Below are positions 9,684 through 22,225 of a DNA stretch of 64,000 nt, piece by piece. The stretch is from Myoxocephalus aenaeus (lineage: Eukaryota; Chordata; Actinopteri; Perciformes; Cottidae). A program made the position numbers and the translations under genes. Within the stretch, counting starts at the first letter, position 1. Each line of letters begins with the position of its first letter. The notes beneath the pieces are model-generated. The model saw nothing but the letters and a program-made list of their open reading frames with translations. It was not told the origin of the DNA and ran no database searches. The stretch covers positions 6,026,501-6,090,500 of the forward strand of contig JBAMJR010000065.1 in NCBI GenBank assembly GCA_038501785.1, written 5' to 3'.

Positions 9684-10973
9684 TGTATTTATCATTCCTA
9701 TTACCGATAGCAATCATTTACAACGGAGTTACCTTGTTCTTGTTTAGAGTCAAACAGCCATTCATTAAAGTGGGAGTCAGACAGCGGTACGCCTGTATAC
9801 GTACAACGGCTGCTTCTTTAGGGAACACAGTCTATTTCACATTGCAGTGTCTGATTTCTCTTTTCTTCATCAGCTACTGTAACATGAATAACTGAGTTGT
9901 GTGGGTGGTGCACTGATGAAATCGATATATAGAATGTCAGTATTATTCTGCGGGTTTGTGAAGAGTTGGATTACAGTGAAATTACTTCATATAGTCTCTA
10001 TTTTTTAGCTCTTTTTGCCTTAATTGTAGCCCCATTCTGATGTGTGTGTGTTCACCTGGCTGTTAAAAAAAGTCTCAAGAAGCCAAATTGCCTATTTAGT
10101 AGAATACCTTAAAGAAAAATAACATTGTGGGGCATTATAGCCTCAGAAAAACACATTTGATATTACCAGAAAGAAATGCCACTGAGTTGAAGCCATATAA
10201 GATAATATCAGATGAAGTTGGGGAAACATGTCGTATTAACTCTATGTGTGATGAAAAGGACAAAGAGGTTTGCAGTGGTGACACAACTTGTCTGTTTCAA
10301 ATACTTGAAGTTTGACACGCTGCCGTCTCTGCCCACTGACGTCGACGAGTTTTGTTTTTTTCTTTCTCTACTACTGTGTAAAACGCTGCATAACAGACGG
10401 CGACGAGGATCTAGCCTAAAAAAAACACTCACTTACTCAATCAAACTTACTCTCACGTTATCTAATACTGTGTATTCCACTGTGACAAGGGACTGGATTC
10501 ACGCTAACGCTCCACGCATGCAGACTTTCTGCTGGTTTTTCTCGGCTGTAACGCCGTCTGCCTGTAATAATCGCACGTCTCTGGGGCTGCAAAAAGCGCC
10601 GATGTCGGGCGGAGGGTGTGTGCAGCAAACGCAGCGTGCAGCATGTACTAAAATGCCTGTGTGCGGCCTACAGTCAAAGCCAGTCTATTTTACAGTGTAC
10701 GAGATCAAATGAGCTGCCTTGTGCATGTGGTTGCAAATGCTGCTGTGTGACTTGTGTTACACACACTTTGGAGAGGAGGAGGCACGGCGGTCGGCACCCG
10801 GCGGCAGCCATTCGAAACACGCAGCTAGTGTTTCAGTGTCATCGGTGTCTCTCTCGGCATCAGTAACAGGAGGACTTGGACGCGTCCCCGAAAACACTGT
10901 AAAAGCACGGGGTCTGTCCTCCGCTTGACATCTCCTGTGACATCCTTCCGAAACAGAGCTATGTTGTGGTGGA

Positions 10974-10979
10974 ATTAAA
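10974..10979 (+). terminator. pmp22: candidate pmp22 poly(A) signal ATTAAA
   Basis: ATTAAA is followed 20 bases later by a CA cleavage site (10999-11000), then a GT-rich downstream element (TTGTCTGCTGTGGTTTCT, about 11006-11023). This spacing is typical of a functional vertebrate polyadenylation site. Other hexamers such as 9764-9769 lack as good a downstream element. Confidence 0.5.
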
Positions 10980-11323
10980 GCATTTAATTCAGAGCTTACA
11001 CTCGCTTGTCTGCTGTGGTTTCTCTTCTTTTTTTTGTAAGCACGACGCTCATTATCGGGTTCAGTTCGAAAGAGGTCGCCTCTAATGACGACTGCCCTTC
11101 TTATCTGTGTGAAGCGGCAGAGTTCAAATGTCCACGCCATGTTTACACCTACACTTCCAAATGATACTACCAAAGCTACTTTGAGTTTAAAACCATTAAA
11201 GGATGTTTCTTACCACCACGATTGGAGCTTGTTTTTCCGTGTCTTTTGATAACACCTCATAGGTCACATGACCTGTTGCTTACAGATCACGGGCTGTGAT
11301 GCTATCTGTTCCTTTCAAAGACA

Positions 11324-11325
<2 letters not shown>

Positions 11326-11389
<64 letters not shown>
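11326..11389. repeat. (AT)32 microsatellite
   Basis: Uninterrupted 64-base AT tract about 330 bases past the pmp22 poly(A) site. It is self-complementary and can extrude as a cruciform. Confidence 0.97.
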
Positions 11390-11394
<5 letters not shown>

Positions 11395-11876
11395 AATGCT
11401 GGGAGAGATTATTTTGACTTGACATATGTGAAAGTAATGTCACAAAAAATTATTTGTGAGGAACACAGAGCGAATTAACAAGAGCAAAAGTTGGCTTAAA
11501 ACAAAACAACAAAAAGTAAAGTCGCAAAATATAATAAAACACACACACACACACTCACTCATAAAACACATAATACAAAAATCCATCAAATCTTAACATC
11601 ACAAAATCTCTGATAAAACACATCATACCCTGACAAGATATCCCAAACAAAAGGCTTAGCATTGCATTTATAAATTAGATAAACTGAGTAGTAATTTAAA
11701 TGATGCATCTATATTATATGTTAAGACTGTTAAACCACAGCGAGGGGCTCAAAGTGCAGCAAACTGGATTCAAAAGGTTTCAGAGGCCAAAAAACGTCTC
11801 CGACAAACAAGCGTCCAGGCAGATAAACTAATCGAAGCACAACACTGAGGATAAATGCACAGCCAGTTGCCTCTTA

Positions 11877-11980
11877 TCAGGCGACACCATGTGGTCTGTC
11901 GTTCAGGGGGGAAACAGCAGGGGGCGCTGCAGAACAGCTCTGCTCCGGAGACGATCGCTGGTCTTCGTCGTCGTCTTCAG
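11877..11980 (-). other. possible terminal coding exon, minus strand, unknown gene
   Basis: On the minus strand a strong acceptor (CCTGTTTGTCTGCAG) is followed by an open frame of 33 residues and a stop. It begins EDDDEDQRSSPEQS and ends PLNDRPHGVA. An acidic, serine/proline-rich tail after a good acceptor is what a C-terminal exon can look like. However, I recognise no family, found no upstream exon and saw no convincing AATAAA nearby. A gene here would converge on pmp22. Chance is the more likely explanation. Confidence 0.15.
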
Positions 11981-12572
11981 CTGCAGACAAACAGGACGTT
12001 TGGTTAACATCCTGAATCTGATGCTGCTGTGCGTTTGATCCTTCAACAGATTAAAGATCATAAAGACTCTGACTTCAGGGTAACAATCACTGCTGTGGAT
12101 TTAAATATGTGGAAGAAAAACATAAATGACACACTGGCACTAAACACATGAATTCATTCAGGATGTTATTGATGAAAAGTTGGATTTTAGTCTCACGTGA
12201 TGACAGAATAGAGCAACTTTGATGTGGGGAAAGTATGGTATTGTGTGTAAATTAACTGTATAACATGTGTACATATACATGCAGATTGTACTAAGAAACT
12301 GACTAAATTAGTTAGTCTATTTATTTCTTTTATTTTTAATAATACATCTTTAATGTGATCATATTTATAATATATATCCAGGCAACCTCTGAACTTGGAG
12401 ACTAAACGCCAAACATTTCATATATCACTCTATGATTTAACAGCAAGCAAAACTAAATTAAACATCTACTTACGAATATGAATCATGTAAACTCAAAATG
12501 AAACTGAAATGATCAAGATGATGCGGCCCTCTTCATTTCACAAGATATTTATTAAAATAGCGGCGCACGTTC

Positions 12573-12671
12573 CTAAAGAAATAGCTTTTTGGTGCGTTTA
12601 GGGTCTGGGGCCTTTGTAGGACAGCCTGCGTCTCTCAGGTCAGACATGAAAGTTCCCATCAAAGATCCCAG
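12573..12671 (-). other. possible tiny terminal exon or chance frame, minus strand
   Basis: On the minus strand the acceptor-like TTTGTAG precedes 32 open codons (…GTFMSDLRDAGCPTK…RTKKLFL) and a stop, with AATAAA (12548-12553) about 20 bases after the stop. The close packing of acceptor, stop and poly(A) hexamer is curious, but the acceptor is weak and no upstream exon is visible. Confidence 0.1.
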
Positions 12672-12732
12672 CTACAAAGTGACCACAGGCATGAACTAAA
12701 GAAGACTCGTTTCAGAGAAAGACAATACAGCT

Positions 12733-12934
12733 GTGTTCAATACTTTTTCCCTGTGTCATTCCATTTTATTACACATAACTTCATTTCTGATTGAATTCGT
12801 TTGGTTTTCTTTCTATGTATGGATTACTTGGGTGGTTACTGACATCTAGTGAACATGTCATGTCAATAGCACCCTTAGAAATATATTCACTGAGCAAAAT
12901 GGTGACGTGTTCAATACTTATTTTACCCGCTGTA
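12733..12934. mobile_element. lone Tc1-type terminal inverted-repeat arm
   Basis: The outer end TTTTACCCGCTGTA followed by TA (12921-12936), and the GTGTTCAATAC motif occurring twice about 175 bases apart (12733 and 12908), match the IR/DR design of fish Tc1-like transposons, in which each arm carries two direct repeats. I also recognise the sequence from widespread teleost Tc1 copies. No transposase frame or second arm is present, so this is a truncated relic. The frame at 12791-13075 lies in it and is not a gene. Confidence 0.6.
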
Positions 12935-14659
12935 TATCAACCTTTAGGTAGTTTACTATGCACTGCGCATTACCGCCATCTGGTGGACACATACGGTAAC
13001 AGCAACACACTTCTTATATCACACTTAGTTGGCAAACACTGCCTCCATGTGGTAAAATATGAGCACTACAGCTAAATCTACTATCTCCCATATTATTCTG
13101 GAGAGAGTGGAAAAGACTCAATGTCTCCCATGGGCTCAGCAGATAATTCTTTCTTATTAAAATGTGCGAGAGCTCATTAATTCTATATATGATCATTAAG
13201 CATTGTCTAGAACTCAGCGTGTTTGAGAGGGTGTACACGCCGTACCATTAGTATGCACGCATGTGATAGAGAGCGGTGATTTCTCCTGCTTGTCTACTCT
13301 ATTACCCGTCAGTCAGTCTAATGGATGCTCCTCCTCCAGAGCCATTATGAAGGCTTTTATGGCACAACACATCATTAGAGGTAAAGGCGGAGAACAAACG
13401 ACTGACTCTTCTACATTTGATGAATGATTTGATAAATTCAGACAAAATCCCAATAAGATTGCTATGTTTTAAACAATAAATAACGGGGTGCAGAAGAGGA
13501 TCGGATCCTTAATACACGTTGGTGTTTTTTTAACCTCGATCCATCGCTTTGCTTTAACTCACAAATAATTACAAATACGTGTTGTTAGGTGTTGTTTTCT
13601 GACAGTGAGCTGACTGTGAATGAAATAAAGATGGGCGACGCATTCAAGGAAAAACGGCAAGACGGCGCTGCAGGGGCCTTGTGAGCCACATCATTTCGAC
13701 AACCAGAATCAGAGTATAGCACATACTAGGATTTGACTATTTTGGACTTTTCTGCATCTCTCTAAATTTACTTACACCGAAAAATACTTAACAGCTTTGG
13801 ATGAGGACGACAAAGCTGGTCGAATAAAGACAAGTACACAAGAAGTGGGAAAAAACTAATTAAACTACTATTTAAACTATATTTGTCATCCGTCTGTATC
13901 TATCTTATTTATCAAAGTGTTGACCGCACCCTCGCTGCTTGAACTTGTAGAAAATCTGATGTATTCTGATTTTATAACCGATGCTAGTGAAATAAATATT
14001 TAAAAGAATAAAGAAAAACAAGAGCAATGCACTACGAGAGCACCCCGTCTCTCTGACCCGTACGCCCCTTCCACCCTGTTCTTTAAAATCTCTTTTCATA
14101 TGCATCTACACACACACACACACACACAATCACAGCGCCTACACACGTGCGTTGGCGGCCGTGACAAAGCAGACAGACCTCCAGACATATTCATCACGCC
14201 ATCCTCAACCTACGCCAGTCTGGGAGGAATCGTTGTGACGATGACGGATAAACCCCCACTCAGGTTTTGTTTTTGTTTTTTGTTAGTTCAGTGAACATCA
14301 TGAACTCCTGCCTTCCGACACCGTTTTCAGTATTTTTTTTTGTGTACACAGTTCAAGTGTCCGTTGGCAAAAGAATGACTTAAAAAAGTAGAAAGCACAA
14401 ATTCTGTATCTATCTGATTGATACGCATTATTGCCTCTGTGCTTAATAGCTGTCTGGGGGTTTCACACATCATTGTTTTGCCATCACAGGGTCAAGGACA
14501 AGCTTTTAAAACAATCACTTTTCCCATTAATGCCTTAAAAACTCCCCCTGTCTCGTCTCATCCCACCCAATGTCACTATCACGTCCTTCACCCCCCACCC
14601 CACGCCTTACTTCGAGCCTACTGGGAGGTCATATTTTCTAATTTCTGGAACACATTGAA

Positions 14660-14681
14660 GGGGGGGGGGGGGGGGGGGGGG
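14660..14681. repeat. G22 homopolymer
   Basis: Twenty-two consecutive G. One of several long G/C runs in the window. Confidence 0.9.
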
Positions 14682-14847
14682 TGCAAACAGAAGGTCCGCC
14701 TTAATCTATCACAGCTCCTCCGAGGGTGCAGGGGTGCACGGTGACAGGCACAAAATCGCAGAGCCGGTTGGGGAGGAGGGCAACAGACGCAATTAAGGCT
14801 CATGAAATGCAAATGGGGCTTTATGCGCGGGGCTGGGGTTGGGGAGG

Positions 14848-14851
<4 letters not shown>

Positions 14852-14888
<37 letters not shown>
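14852..14888. repeat. (CT)n microsatellite
   Basis: About 18 CT units, 170 bases after the G22 tract. Confidence 0.95.
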
Positions 14889-14890
<2 letters not shown>

Positions 14891-15460
14891 AGCTCTGCTG
14901 CCATCTGCTTGCCATCACCACCAGTGGAGGAACCTCTGGGTCTCGGTAATTTGTAGCTTTAATAATGTTCTCCCTCAGCTGCAGGAGAAAGAGAAAGAAG
15001 AAGAAGAAAAAAAAAGGGTAGATGGCGATGAAGGGGCCGAGGACGCGCAGCTGGCTGAGATTAGATTCAGATTAGCTGGTCAGATCACACGGAGATCTGA
15101 CCTCTTACACTTTAGCACGGGCCGTAAACGCACATGCGTGTTCACACGCGAGCATGCGGCCGCGTGGATTACATGTGGACGCGTACACACACACACACAC
15201 ACACACGCACACACACTCTCGATCCCACCACTACACAATACTTTGCCTATACGCCATCAAAGCTGACCCTGATCCAAGGTGTACTTCTGGCTGAGTGGGT
15301 CCATAAATCCCTGAGGGTGTCTGGAGGTTATTTAGGAACATGATCCCCGGCCGCTGAGGGACGAGCCGTAACCCCCAAAATGCAGATTTGGGTTCTAACT
15401 CTCCCTGGAGCCCTGGAGGGTCAAAGTGGACACAGTGTGTTTTTTTGTGTTTCTTTTACT

Positions 15461-15477
15461 CCCCCCCCCCCCCCCCC
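15461..15477. repeat. C17 homopolymer
   Basis: Seventeen consecutive C within a pyrimidine-rich stretch. Confidence 0.9.
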
Positions 15478-18335
15478 TCCCCCTCCAAATGACACAGCCA
15501 TTCATTTGTCACGTGGATGAGAAGGGCCTTGTTGAAACAACAGACACAACACTTGCTAACACCCACCATACCAACCCCATTCCCAAGGTCAAGACTGCGC
15601 CGTGGCCAAGCGACACACATACCTGACCCTCGACCCCCGAGTGCATCCATCATGCTCAGGGGGATGAAGCGGAGATTGGCAGCCGATGTAGTCGGGGGGA
15701 CTAAATCAACTTCAGCTTCTGCCATACATCAAAATCACTTCCGCCGACATGCACCCGCACTGAGGGCCCGGATCATTTTTATCGGCAATGAAAGAGCGAG
15801 AGGAGATGAAGCGGCGCGGCGGACGCGGCGCAATCGAGACGGACGGGAGCTTTAGGGAAGAGGCAGTGGCGTGGAAGTGTTGCCTCTCGGCCTCTGAATG
15901 AGTTTGAGTGACGATTTAAAACGCCAGCGAGTGCACCTTTTGTAGCCGGCGGAGCGCCGGCGAACGCATCACGGCCAACAAAATGGCTCCCACTCTCCGA
16001 AGTGGCGGTTTTTAAACACGGGAGGATTTCTTGAAAGATCGTTGATTGGGTCATACGTGCTGCTGCTGCATGAATGAATGAACGAACACGCGCGATCAAA
16101 GCGTTGCGCGCTCACCGTCTGGATTCCCGTTTCAATGAAACGCCGCTCTGAAAGGGGCGCAGTAGGAATCTCTCAGCTCTATATGGAGCAAACACAGGGG
16201 CAACGTGCCATCGTAATTATAGCATTTAACGCTCAGGCCAACACGCAGAGAACACAGAAACGGTGGCAAAACCTGCAAGCCGGAGAGTAGACGAGAAAGG
16301 TTTCGGGCCTGGCGCGAGCGAACAAGGCCGCTTTTTAATCTCCGCAGACGCGCAGACACACAGATGGCTCTCCTGAGGTCCAGTAAAGCTTCACACTGGT
16401 CGGATGGGCTGGCAGTAAAAAAAAAAGCCCTCTGAATGGTGTCGATGGAGCCTCATAAATTCCCCAGGCTATAACAGGACCTCCTGTGGGAATGGAGTAC
16501 ACAGCAGCCAAGTTATTTGGAGCCGGGCTGCAGCTTAAACGTTGAGAGGCTCATTCATTGGCGGTTATGTAGATACTTTTTTTGTTTTTTTTAACGATCG
16601 ATCAATCAATCTCACTTTACGCGCGTCGTATTTGCACACGCATGTGCGTGCAGCCGAGATTGAGAGATACGCGTAATGACACCGGGCAACCACGACGCTG
16701 GCCGTCATTGAGGGCTCTAAATCAGCCGGATGGAGCAGGAGCAGACGGCTTTATGGGCCGGAGATCGAAGCGCCGGGACAGTTCGGGGGACGACAAAGAA
16801 TTAGAAGATCGAAGCTCCGGGCCCTCGGGGAGCTCGGACACTCCCATCGATGTTATGAACACGATTGGAGAGAATAATCGAAGACAAAAGGCCTCGGATT
16901 AAATGTCCATAACGACACATCCTGTTGATGATGAATGTGCCTCAATGCCAAACAAAGCATGTCCTCGAACTCTTAAAGGACACCCTGATGAATACCCAAA
17001 TGATTTATTTACAGCTCTGAAAGGCGCGTATTCGACTGCTAATTATGATATCGCTCTCCTTTTGAATAATTGAGCAGAACCCCAAAAATAAAAAGGCTCT
17101 GAAAGGAAGAAAAAAAAGAATAATCTTCCTGTCCTTAGAAACACAGATATTCAGACCTAAATGCTAATGAAAGTGTGATTAGTAAACCTAATTAGTCAGC
17201 TACTTTCGCAGCTTTTGCATGCCCTAAAAAAAAAGAAAAATTGCAATTTATGTACATGGAATAGAGACAGGGTGATTAGCAGAACAGAGACGAATGCTGT
17301 AATCTTCTCTCAGTGGAGTGTCAGCGATGGCCCACGAGGAGATAGCCGGCCCGGGCTGATAGCGAGGGGACGGTCGGGCTGGTAAGTGCTCATGTTAGCG
17401 GGGGAAAAGCTGTGGACTCCCAGGACAAAGGAGCGGGGCCGGGAGGGGGGGGAGATAAGACGGGCCGCTTGTGGCATGGATATCCACCGCGAAGGCCATG
17501 CGGTGTTATGCATGCATGGAAACAGAACAAAGAGAACACATATAAGTCCACTGTGTGTGTACACCATCACGTTGAGATTAAACTCTGTGAAGGCAAATCC
17601 GATATCCATTCCGCTCATCCAACCCAAATACATTTTATGATTTTATACTATCGCCATCAAGAAAGCGCGGACTTCCCTGCTGCAGCAAAGTCACCACAGA
17701 GTACAGTTACAGTTTTCAGATGATGACCTCTACCGACGTGAGTTATTTAATCTGAAAAAGGCAGTAGATGTGTCAAATGCAAAAAATCAACACGGGTCAA
17801 ATTCAACATTCATATTGATGGCTTCGTCCGATAGCATTTGAATCTCAGGTGTAATGTTACGCCAAAGGGGTTAAAAGACAGCAGTTGCACATGTTACATA
17901 TTTTTTATATGAAAAAAAAAATCATTCATCAAACAGACATGTTGATGGGCCACAGTCATGTATGTCTGCATGCATGTATGCGTGTGTGTGTGTGCACTGT
18001 GGCCCCCTGTCGGCCTGACCCCTCAGAGCCCGCCTACAACCCCTCACCCTTCATCCCTCCGAAACGCTGTTGCACACGCAGTTCAGCGCTGTAAATCACA
18101 CGCACGGACGTCTGGATAATGTTCACACTGCCACCACCACTCACGCAGGCTTTTTCTCGCAGCATTGGGAATACCGAGGACAACCTCCCACTCCCCGAAC
18201 CACTCAGCCCCTTTATGCTTTCTCCTTCTCTCCCTAACAATCAAAAGGCCATATGGCAAACATATTCCTACGGTTCGTTGGCTTTTACGGCCGTTGTTTA
18301 AAGGACGGGCCGTGGCTTGGTTTGAGGGGTGTTCC

Positions 18336-18357
18336 GGGGGGGGGGGGGGGGGGGGGG
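18336..18357. repeat. G22 homopolymer
   Basis: Twenty-two consecutive G followed by CCC. Confidence 0.9.
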
Positions 18358-19753
18358 CCCGGTTTGAAGGGCGAAATAGTATAGTGTGCCCTCAGTCCAT
18401 TAGAGAGCCTTTATTTCTATTAGTCCAGTCACTGGGCGCTCGGGGACCATTGAAACAACCCTGGTTAATTAGGAAAGACAAACTTAAGCACACAACGCGT
18501 TTTAAAGCAAAGTACGTCGCACGCCGCTGCCGATCTCTTCTGCACCTCTGCACTCGCTCCCTGGTACATCGGGGGCCCTTTTTTTTTATTTTATGCGTCA
18601 TTTGATCACTTCGCTGGAGCTAATTGCGCTTCACCGGGACATTCAGCAGTCGTGTCGAATAGATGGGCCAAACAGAAACTGATTACATTCCGCTTAATCA
18701 TACACACGAAAGTGACTTTGGGCTCCTCTGTTGTGCTCGCAAAAAAAAAAAGTTCATTCACTCCGCATCAAAAGTTAATGGCCCACAATATCTGGCCACC
18801 ATATAAGTGCCACCAAAGCTAAAAACACACTCAAGGTGTTAACATTCGCGGCGGCTGTTTTCCCTCGCTGGCAGGGAGCCATAATTCATCCACATTTGGA
18901 AACCTTAACTTGCCGCTTTATGCGTTCCACTGATCCAGAACAGAGCCTCTGGTGACAACCGTCCGACTAACGTGTCAACTTTCTCAAAAACGAGCTGCCA
19001 CAACATTAGAGGAAAACTAAACACACGCATAAAGAGCTCAATCTTCAAGGCGTTTCGGTGCCTATTCGGCTCATTCTGCGAGGTGGAGTTTAAGGGGTTC
19101 CCCCTCTCTCCTTTCCGTCCGCAGTGGCTTTTTTTTTTTTTTTACAGCGAGCTGTAAGTCACTCGGACAGCGGAACCCGCGCGCCCGCCGCTGACCTGCA
19201 TCTGGACAGCATCTGGGGGTCACCGAGGCCGCCCTGACAAGCGCTAAACCATCTGGAAGCTTCCTCCTTCGCTTTTGAGGGGTCACGAGGAAGGGGGGGC
19301 TGAAAGATGAGGTGATGTTGGAGGGCCGAAGAACAGGGCAGAAGGTGATTAGCTGGGAAGACGTATGTTTTGGGGAACTCGTTTTCACTGTTGATGATTA
19401 TCATGCAGCATATTCAGGGGAACGGGAGATTAAAGAGGCCCTTTACTTTTGTGGAAAATCGGAAATTATGATATGTTAATAGCTCCTATTCCCTGATGGT
19501 GACTATTGCAAAAAACAACGTCCTCTCCCTCTCGAGTTCCTCCCATTTGGTCTTGTCTCTCAGCGAACACGGACCGTTTGAAAGTGTCTTTCTGTATTCA
19601 GATATGCAAACAGCTTCTGCTGAAGGGTGAGGAGTCAAGAGAAACATTCCCCACCAAATAGAAAACAAGTGTCCTTGAGAGAACATGATACTTTCTTTGC
19701 TGGCGAGTGTAGCGCTCAGTTAAAAAGAAAAAGAAAAAATAAAGCAATGGAGA

Positions 19754-19780
19754 GGGGGGGGGGGGGGGGGGGGGGGGGGG
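19754..19780. repeat. G27 homopolymer
   Basis: Twenty-seven consecutive G after a purine-rich A/G stretch. The reading frame across it (19627-19902) is a poly-glycine artefact. Confidence 0.9.
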
Positions 19781-21974
19781 ATAACATCGCCCCGGACAAA
19801 AGAAGGAGAGCAGTGAAGAGGGAGCTCAGTGCCTCAGACTACTTGAAATACTTGAAAGAGTTCTCTGTGGAGCCCTGGGGTGGACTCGGCACTTCGGGAT
19901 GAAGGATCCTGCTACAGGAAGTAAACAAGGCCCCGTGAAAATGTTTCAGAAGAGGATGGATGAAGGGATAAGACAGGGATGTTACCATGGCAAAAAAAAA
20001 TAAAAGGAAAGGACGAGGAGGGGGTGGTAATAAAGTGTTTAAATGGATGGGATGGTGAAGGGCAGACAGGGATGCGAGTCATAATTGATAGCAGATGACG
20101 GTCGTTAGGCTCAGGTGAAAGCTGCAGGACTCACCAGGATGTTGCATCCAGAGATAATTGCACTACGGGAGGCGCAGTCACTGAGGCCTATTGTTCCATG
20201 GCTGCTGCAGCTCCCAGCGCTGTAATTAAAGAAATCATTAGGGTCCAGACGGACACAAAAAAAAAAAGATGGCATCAGACAGCAAAATATTGTGTCATTG
20301 CTCAAAGTCAGCGAGGGGAAATGAGATAGAAATGGAAAGCAGATAAACGGAGTATTTGAAATGCATTCGACTATTATGACCTTGTAATTAATGGATTTAA
20401 AAGCGGGGCTTCCCTCTTGTTAATGAGCATGCCCTCACATGCAGATCATAGGGTCCACGGTGGCACCGCTGTATCACAGGCTGTTCAGCAGATCACTGCT
20501 CAGAGGGAAGGAAATAGAATCAATGTGTTGAGGTCATTCCTTCACAGATCTAAAAGTAGCCAGAGGTCCAAGCGGTGCCATACGTGATGCATCGCTTGTG
20601 TAATAGTTCAAACTGCCTCTGGCACCGCATATGTTCTGGCTTTGCTCGGATCACATCGCAACATTTATTCCCGTACCGTTTTCGAAACCGTCTTTCTTTA
20701 TGTTCCTTCCAGCTTTCCATATAGAATATTTATCCAATAAAAAAAAAAGACATGCAGAACAAGGGGGTGGGATTTTTCTTCAACTATCAATGAGTCCTCT
20801 GCACAATCACGCAGAATCATTACTGACAGGATCAAGAATAGTTGATGCTCCTCATGTTGTTCAGCTGTGTGGAATCAATAGGAGCTCTGGGTTCATTCAC
20901 TATTGAGCTAACGGTAAATGCAATGGGACCCTGGGAGGGGCTTCTCATTAACAGAAACTGGCTTTTAATGATGTCCTCGTCTCATTTAGACTGATGATGA
21001 GAATTGATCCTTCCTGCCGCCCCATTGACTGCCTACTGTTTGACCCTTTGGACCGGAGTTACAGTGGTTAAACTGTACGGCTGCCAGAGCGGTTTTTATA
21101 TGGAGGTCAGGCGCTCCGCATCTGTCACTGCGAGCCCACACATGTGGACTCTGGAGGAGATGGTAGAGGGAAGAAATGAGCATGCTAGTGAGAAGTGGAG
21201 GTCAGGGACAAGGCTGAGCGATGACGAGGGTGGAAGTGATGGGACGACGTTGCTGATGTTGCACTCTTTGCCCTCTCTCTGCCCCGGGGCCACTGTCTCC
21301 CAGCTGATCCCACGGGCTCCGTCTATACCCTGCTAGACGCTGTCCCGTCCTCCCTGGTGACCCGCCATAGCCTGCAGGCAGCAGTGACAAATGACTGACA
21401 GCGCCAGCACCTTGTTGTCCGTGTTCAGGGACTCGGCGGTCATTATAAAAGAGCAGGGCCACCGCAGGGGAAGCCCCAAATGATCTCACCTCCGTGCCCT
21501 CGGCTCACCTCTTTATATGCTAATGACTCCGTGAAGCCGTCTGATGTGCTAATTTCTAACAGCTTGGCCAATCAGTGGGGAGCTCTTTGGTTGCCATGGT
21601 GCCGTTGCCACCAGGGTGAGATCGGACGGCGGCAGGTGGACAGCGGGGCCGTTTTTTGGGTTCCTGTCCCGTCACCTCATCTGGCCGCGGGTCACCAGCT
21701 GTGACCCAACTCCACGTGTCATGACCCCGAGATAACCGCCGCGGAGAGGTCGCCGTACCTCGTTTAGATCCGCAGGCTTCGGCCCTTCAGGGTAAAAACA
21801 CCATTGTCTGGATATTAGTTCTACATTTGTACGACTAATGTGGCCTTATTTGACATCAGAGACCAGCACAGCAGGTCTGAAACGACTCATTCGGTACCTG
21901 ATGAGGATTATTCTTAATTAAAATCTGCATTGAAAACAATTAATTCAACTTTATTGAGACAACAATGACCTATT

Positions 21975-22145
21975 GGAACCATTACACTTACATTGCATGC
22001 ACTTTATTTTAACTTTAATTTGATATTCTACTGTAGATTCAATTGTAAATAGTCATGCTCCCATTTATTGCACTCTGTTTATTGTTACATGTTTATTGTT
22101 AAATGATAAATGTTATGCCAGGACAAATTCCTTGTACGTGAAAAC
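21975..22145 (+). mobile_element. retroposon 3'-tail relic
   Basis: The stretch ends GGACAAATTCCTTGTACGTG, which I recognise as part of the 3' tail of common teleost non-LTR elements, in which a GGCCAATAAAGCTG(A/G)TTCTG end usually follows. That final part is missing here but present at 48427-48454. No reading frame remains. Confidence 0.4.
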
Positions 22146-22159
22146 ATACAGTACATGTG

Positions 22160-22225
22160 TTTGTGTGTTTTATTCAGTCGATCATTACAATACAATACAA
22201 TATTATATATAATATACACAACAGA
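22160..22225 (-). repeat. dispersed repeat fragment, copy 1
   Basis: The sequence around TTTTATTCAGTCGATCATTA followed by CAATACAATA recurs, diverged, at 27018-27085. On the minus strand it reads TGAATAAAA, suggesting the 3' end of a retroposon inserted in that orientation. Family not identified. Confidence 0.4.

Larger units (their letters stand above)
8970..11000 (+). other. pmp22: pmp22 3' UTR (about 2.0 kb)
   Basis: From the stop codon to a likely cleavage site near 10999-11000, the sequence is AU-rich and without coding signal. It carries sites expected of a regulated transcript: Pumilio-type UGUANAUA at 9185 and 9236, miR-9 seed matches at 9395 and 9454, and a miR-29 8-mer at 9676. An internal ATTAAA at 9764-9769 could give a shorter form. 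Mammalian PMP22 also has a long 3' UTR, though shorter than this one. Confidence 0.65.
11001..12732. other. intergenic DNA after pmp22
   Basis: AT-rich sequence with an (AT)n tract and a short (AC)n at about 11539-11554. Two short minus-strand pieces (11877-11980 and 12573-12671) look somewhat like terminal exons and are listed separately. Otherwise I see nothing coding. Confidence 0.6.
12937..21970. other. gene desert segment, no gene seen
   Basis: Mostly unique sequence with TAATTA-rich blocks (for example 16981-17230 and 20380-20460) that resemble conserved enhancers in composition. It also holds homopurine/homopyrimidine and poly-G tracts. Open frames of 60-154 residues show no domain, signal of splicing or codon pattern that I can support. 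Confidence 0.55.

Noticed and set aside
12791..13075. 94-residue plus-strand frame
   Set aside because: It begins inside the Tc1-type terminal repeat, which is non-coding.
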